From NCBI RefSeq assembly GCF_011605345.1, contig NZ_JAAOXM010000002.1:558001-622000 (forward strand): 64,000 bases of DNA, written 5' to 3'. Source of the stretch: Burkholderia sp. D-99 (GTDB lineage Bacteria; Pseudomonadota; Gammaproteobacteria; Burkholderiales; Burkholderiaceae). This document shows, piece after piece, positions 61,281-64,000 of this stretch; positions within the stretch are counted from its first letter, which is position 1; each line of letters begins with the position of its first letter. Below the pieces are notes generated by a model. That model ran no database searches. It was not told the origin of the DNA and worked only from the letters and a program-made list of their open reading frames with translations. Made by a program: the position numbers and the translations under genes.

Positions 61281-61658
61281 TCAGCTGATGCGTGGAGGGC
61301 GCCACAACCCGCTCGGGTCGCGGACCGGGACGGACTGCGTGTAGTGGAAGACGATCGTGCTGGCGAACGCAGCAGGGCGGCTGATATCGGCGCGGGCGGC
61401 CGGATGATAGAGACTGCCGAACTGGCATTGGGCCGTCACCTTGCAGGCCATGCCCTTCGCTTTGGCCTTCGTGGTGCCGGCGGATGACGACTTCATCGAA
61501 TCGCATCCCGGCATGTCGGCGGACATGCCGGCGTCCATGTCCATCGACATGCCCTGCTGCATCATCGGACATTCCCCGGTCAGCCCGCTGGCTGCCAGCC
61601 CGCTGATGGGCAGCACCGCGCAAAGCAGCAGCAGGATGATGGTCCGGAGGAATTTCAT
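61281..61658 (-). CDS. Met-rich small exported protein upstream of cusC
   Basis: 125 residues with a signal (TIILLLLCAVLPISGLAAS). CPMMQQGMSMDMDAGMSADM and PGCDSMKSSS follow, then MACKVTAQCQFGSLYHPAAR. The M-x-M runs and paired Cys suggest Cu(I)/Ag(I) binding. The C-terminal third (FASTIVFHYTQSVPVRDPSG) is unassigned. It lies 93 bp before cusC on the same strand and is probably the first gene of the cus transcript. No family recognised. Confidence 0.72.
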   Translation of the reverse strand: MKFLRTIILLLLCAVLPISGLAASGLTGECPMMQQGMSMDMDAGMSADMPGCDSMKSSSAGTTKAKAKGMACKVTAQCQFGSLYHPAARADISRPAAFASTIVFHYTQSVPVRDPSGLWRPPRIS

Positions 61659-61767
61659 GGCGGCGATTATAGCGCGAGGTTTTGCTGCGTGGCGGCGCGT
61701 CGATATGGCGGAGCGACGCGCCGTAGCCGTAGCCGCGGCCTCCGCCGCACGCTACCGCACTACCGCA

Positions 61768-62400
61768 CTACCGCGCCAACGCGTCAGCCTCCAGCACGGC
61801 CCCCACCGCCGGTCGCGCCCGAACCCGCTCGTACCACGCCCGCAGGTGTTCGTACCCGCTCAGGTCGATATCCGCGTTGTACACCGACCGCATCCAGTCG
61901 GCCTTGCCCCACCCCGTCAGCGCGAACAGGTACGCATCGGCGACCGTGAACGTGTCGCCCGTCAAGAACGCGTTGCCGTCGAGCTGACGGTCGATCCATG
62001 CAAAACGGCTGTCGAGTTTCGTTCTCGCCGGATCGACGTATTTCCCCGCCTGCACCGCGTACAGCAGCGGAATGAAACCCTTGTGGATTTCCGCCGTGAG
62101 AAAATTCAGCCATTCCATCAGCCGATAGCGGGCGAGCGTGCCATACGCAGGCGCAAGCGCGGCTTCCGGGCACAGATCCGCGAGATACTGCGCGATCACC
62201 GGGCCTTCGCGCAGCAGCGTGCCGTCGTCGAGTTCGAGCAGCGGCACGTAGCCGAGTTCGGTCACATCGTAGTAATTGCGCCCGTCTTCAATGACGTGTT
62301 TGCGCGCGTCGACCTTGATGACCTCCGCGTCGATGCCGCCTTCGCGCAGCACGATGCAGATGGCCTGCGAACAGCTTCCGGGAGCGTGATAGAGCTTCAT
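61768..62400 (-). CDS. glutathione S-transferase, beta-class-like
   Basis: 210 residues from the ATG at 62400. Bacterial beta-class layout: MKLYHAPGSCSQAICIVLRE with Cys10 in the position that forms the mixed disulfide with glutathione. The cis-Pro loop is ELGYVPLLELDDGTLLREGP and the C-terminal helices include FTVADAYLFALTGWGKADWM (GST motif). It is divergent from an HxlR regulator with a 136-bp gap and may be controlled by it. Confidence 0.92.
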   Translation of the reverse strand: MKLYHAPGSCSQAICIVLREGGIDAEVIKVDARKHVIEDGRNYYDVTELGYVPLLELDDGTLLREGPVIAQYLADLCPEAALAPAYGTLARYRLMEWLNFLTAEIHKGFIPLLYAVQAGKYVDPARTKLDSRFAWIDRQLDGNAFLTGDTFTVADAYLFALTGWGKADWMRSVYNADIDLSGYEHLRAWYERVRARPAVGAVLEADALAR

Positions 62401-62536
62401 GCGTTTCCTTCGTGGGTTGTCCATGTATCGATTCGCCGCGACGCGGGCGCTAATATCTCGCATCGGCGCAGGGCTGGGAAGACGGCAGTCGTTTGTGCCG
62501 TAGTCACAAAAAATTTACCGACCAGGATTCAGCACG

Positions 62537-62929
62537 ATGAAAACGAGTGCGACCGGATGTTCCGTTGAAGAAGCGATGCGCCTGCTCGGCGGCCGCTGGC
62601 GGCTGCTGCTGGTGTCGTATCTGCTCGACGGGCCGCGACGCTTCAGCGACCTGCGCCGCGACATGCCCGGCATCTCGCAACGGATGCTGACGCTCGACCT
62701 GCGCGCACTCGAAGACGCGGGGCTCGTGCGGCGCACCATCTATCCGGAAGTGCCGGTGCGGGTCGAGTACGACCTGACCGCCGACGGCGACCGGCTGCGG
62801 CCCGTCGTCGAGGTCATGCGCGAATTCGGGCTGTGGCTGAAGGCACGCGATGCCGATGCGTCGTGCGATACCGGCGTGCCGCCCGGCGCGGCAGCCACGA
62901 TCGAAACGGCCCTCCATTCCACCCGATAA
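62537..62929 (+). CDS. HxlR-family transcriptional regulator
   Basis: 130 residues with the HxlR winged HTH: AMRLLGGRWRLLLVSYLLDG, then PRRFSDLRRDMPGISQRMLT, LDLRALEDAGLVRRTIYPEV and PVRVEYDLTADG. One Cys precedes the domain (ATGCSVEEA); in related HypR/QorR-type regulators such a Cys senses electrophiles, which would fit the divergent GST. The C-terminal tail is longer than usual and poorly structured. Confidence 0.9.
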   Translation: MKTSATGCSVEEAMRLLGGRWRLLLVSYLLDGPRRFSDLRRDMPGISQRMLTLDLRALEDAGLVRRTIYPEVPVRVEYDLTADGDRLRPVVEVMREFGLWLKARDADASCDTGVPPGAAATIETALHSTR

Positions 62930-62962
62930 CCCCATACAACCCTTACGCGGGAACCTACGTTC

Positions 62963-63331
62963 ATGGAACTTCATGCCACCGTCGGCGCGGCGACGTCCGA
63001 TCTCGACGACGACGAAAGCTTCGCCAACATCTACTGTCACGACGCCGAGCAGGACTATTGCTTCGCGCTATCGCGCTTTCCGGACGACACGCTGATCGAA
63101 GTGATGGTGCGCGACCAGATCAACTGGCGCGTCAAGGATCTGTCGGTGCGCCGGACGGACGACACGATCGACGTCGAACTCGAACCCGGCATCGCCGCGC
63201 GTCTCGATGGCCAGACGCGCTACGTGATCCATCTCGCACCCGGCCAGTACGATCCGGTCGCGCTGCGCGCCGCGCTGAAGGAGATCTTCGTCGGCAAGAA
63301 CGGTTTTCAGGACGACAGCACGCGCGGCTAA
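62963..63331 (+). CDS. conserved hypothetical protein
   Basis: 122 residues, acidic, without signal or membrane span. Readable elements are ESFANIYCHDAEQDYCFALS, RFPDDTLIEVMVRDQINWRV and YVIHLAPGQYDPVALRAALK. It looks like a compact alpha/beta fold; I know no function. It follows the HxlR gene by 33 nt on the same strand. The stop codon shares two bases with the stop of the convergent YbhB-like gene. Confidence 0.7.
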   Translation: MELHATVGAATSDLDDDESFANIYCHDAEQDYCFALSRFPDDTLIEVMVRDQINWRVKDLSVRRTDDTIDVELEPGIAARLDGQTRYVIHLAPGQYDPVALRAALKEIFVGKNGFQDDSTRG

Positions 63332-63876
63332 CGGCTCAGTCGCACGGTCATCGTCGCCTTCGCGATGGCCTGGTAGTGAGCAGTGAAGCCGACGACCGCA
63401 GGCGTCGCGTCACGCTCGACCGGCAGCTTCGCCACCTTGAGCGCGGTCAGCGCAATGACGTAGCGATGTGTCTCGCCCTGCGGCGGACACGGGCCAAGAT
63501 AGCCGGCGTGGCCGGTGTCGTTCTTCATCGGGACGGCACCCGGCGGCAGTCCGGCAACGTCATTGCCCGAGCCGGGCGCGATACCATGCGCCGACGCCGG
63601 TATGTCGGCGACGACCCAGTGCCAGAATCCGGAACCCGTCGGTGCGTCGGCATCGAACATCGTCAGCAGGTAGCTTTGCGTTCCCTCCGGGGCACCGCTC
63701 CACTGTATGGATGGCGAAATGTTTTGACCGTGGCAGCCGAAGCTGTCCGATACCTGTGCGTGATCAAACGCGCCGCCGGCGAGCTCCGCGCTTTCGATCG
63801 AGAAATCGCCCGCCCGCGCCGTACCGACAGCGAGCATCGCAACGCAAAGGGCGAAACCGGGCTTGAATGTCTTCAT
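63328..63876 (-). CDS. YbhB/YbcL-family protein, exported (RKIP/PEBP fold)
   Basis: 182 residues from the ATG at 63876 with a signal peptide (FALCVAMLAVGTARA). PEBP-type ligand-site motifs are present: GQNISPSIQWSGAPEGTQSY, LLTMFDADAPTGSGFWHWVV, GYLGPCPPQGETHRY. Bacterial YbhB/YbcL proteins are of uncertain function; the UPEC YbcL is periplasmic and affects host neutrophils. Convergent with the hypothetical gene before it, with overlapping stop codons. Confidence 0.9.
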   Translation of the reverse strand: MKTFKPGFALCVAMLAVGTARAGDFSIESAELAGGAFDHAQVSDSFGCHGQNISPSIQWSGAPEGTQSYLLTMFDADAPTGSGFWHWVVADIPASAHGIAPGSGNDVAGLPPGAVPMKNDTGHAGYLGPCPPQGETHRYVIALTALKVAKLPVERDATPAVVGFTAHYQAIAKATMTVRLSR

Positions 63877-64000
63877 CGTCAACCTCACCAGCAAACAGGA
63901 ATGGAACCGACATTCTTGCAATCGCGCCAACCCCGAACAAGGCGGGCAAAGGTACCGGTATCGCTACTACCCGGCAACGCCAAACCGAGTCTGAGCCGCT
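63877..64000. other. right edge, no gene supported
   Basis: Upstream region of the YbhB-like gene to the window end. No complete gene or clear regulatory site is visible. Confidence 0.5.

Overview
The window is GC-rich, densely coded and carries no rRNA, tRNA or CRISPR array. Its gene families fit the Burkholderia cepacia complex, probably a secondary replicon: an OmpC-like Burkholderia porin, DUF4148 and DUF1289 proteins, many LysR/AraC/IclR/TetR/LuxR/HxlR regulators, and catabolic and metal-resistance operons. Strain and replicon are inferred from gene content; no marker gene is present.

Layout. 1-3.9 kb: a PotB-type permease (cut by the left edge) and its ATPase, divergent from a regulator made of two complete IclR units. 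4.0-5.9 kb: a decayed accessory pocket with a YqaJ-type phage recombinase remnant, a glmS 3' end remnant that keeps the Tn7 target-like terminus, and an AT-richer orphan gene with PD-(D/E)xK-like nuclease motifs. 6.0-9.6 kb: an adenylate-forming enzyme, a nitroreductase and an exported unknown. 9.8-12.5 kb: AraC, GST and porin. 12.7-20.2 kb: a same-strand hydroquinone ring-cleavage locus (PnpCD-type dioxygenase, semialdehyde dehydrogenase, maleylacetate reductase, a Rieske ferredoxin, a YCII protein, LysR and an MFS transporter). It has a hexanucleotide repeat inside a small ORF, and the same LysR-like box stands near both the dioxygenase and the transporter.

20.8-41 kb is mixed: a cysteine desulfurase fused to a DUF442-type domain, a DJ-1 lipoprotein facing a GlxA-type regulator, an APC permease, a LuxR regulator, an SDR with an aldonolactone-oxidase-like flavoenzyme, a TetR/DUF4336/DUF2306 group with a clear operator, an S10 peptidase and a secreted nuclease.

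41-61.7 kb is a nearly continuous metal-resistance block. It holds copDC, a CusF-like gene, copA, an outer-membrane factor and two small exported proteins, divergent from copRS across a perfect 19-bp inverted repeat. A 12-bp minisatellite, DUF1289 and dmeRF follow, then a CaCA antiporter behind a yybP-ykoY Mn2+ riboswitch, arsR-acr3-arsC-arsH, and cusCBA-cusF with a Met-rich exported protein. Together these would handle Cu/Ag in the periplasm and across the envelope, Co/Ni, Mn and As. The last 2.3 kb holds a GST, an HxlR regulator, a hypothetical gene and a YbhB-like protein.
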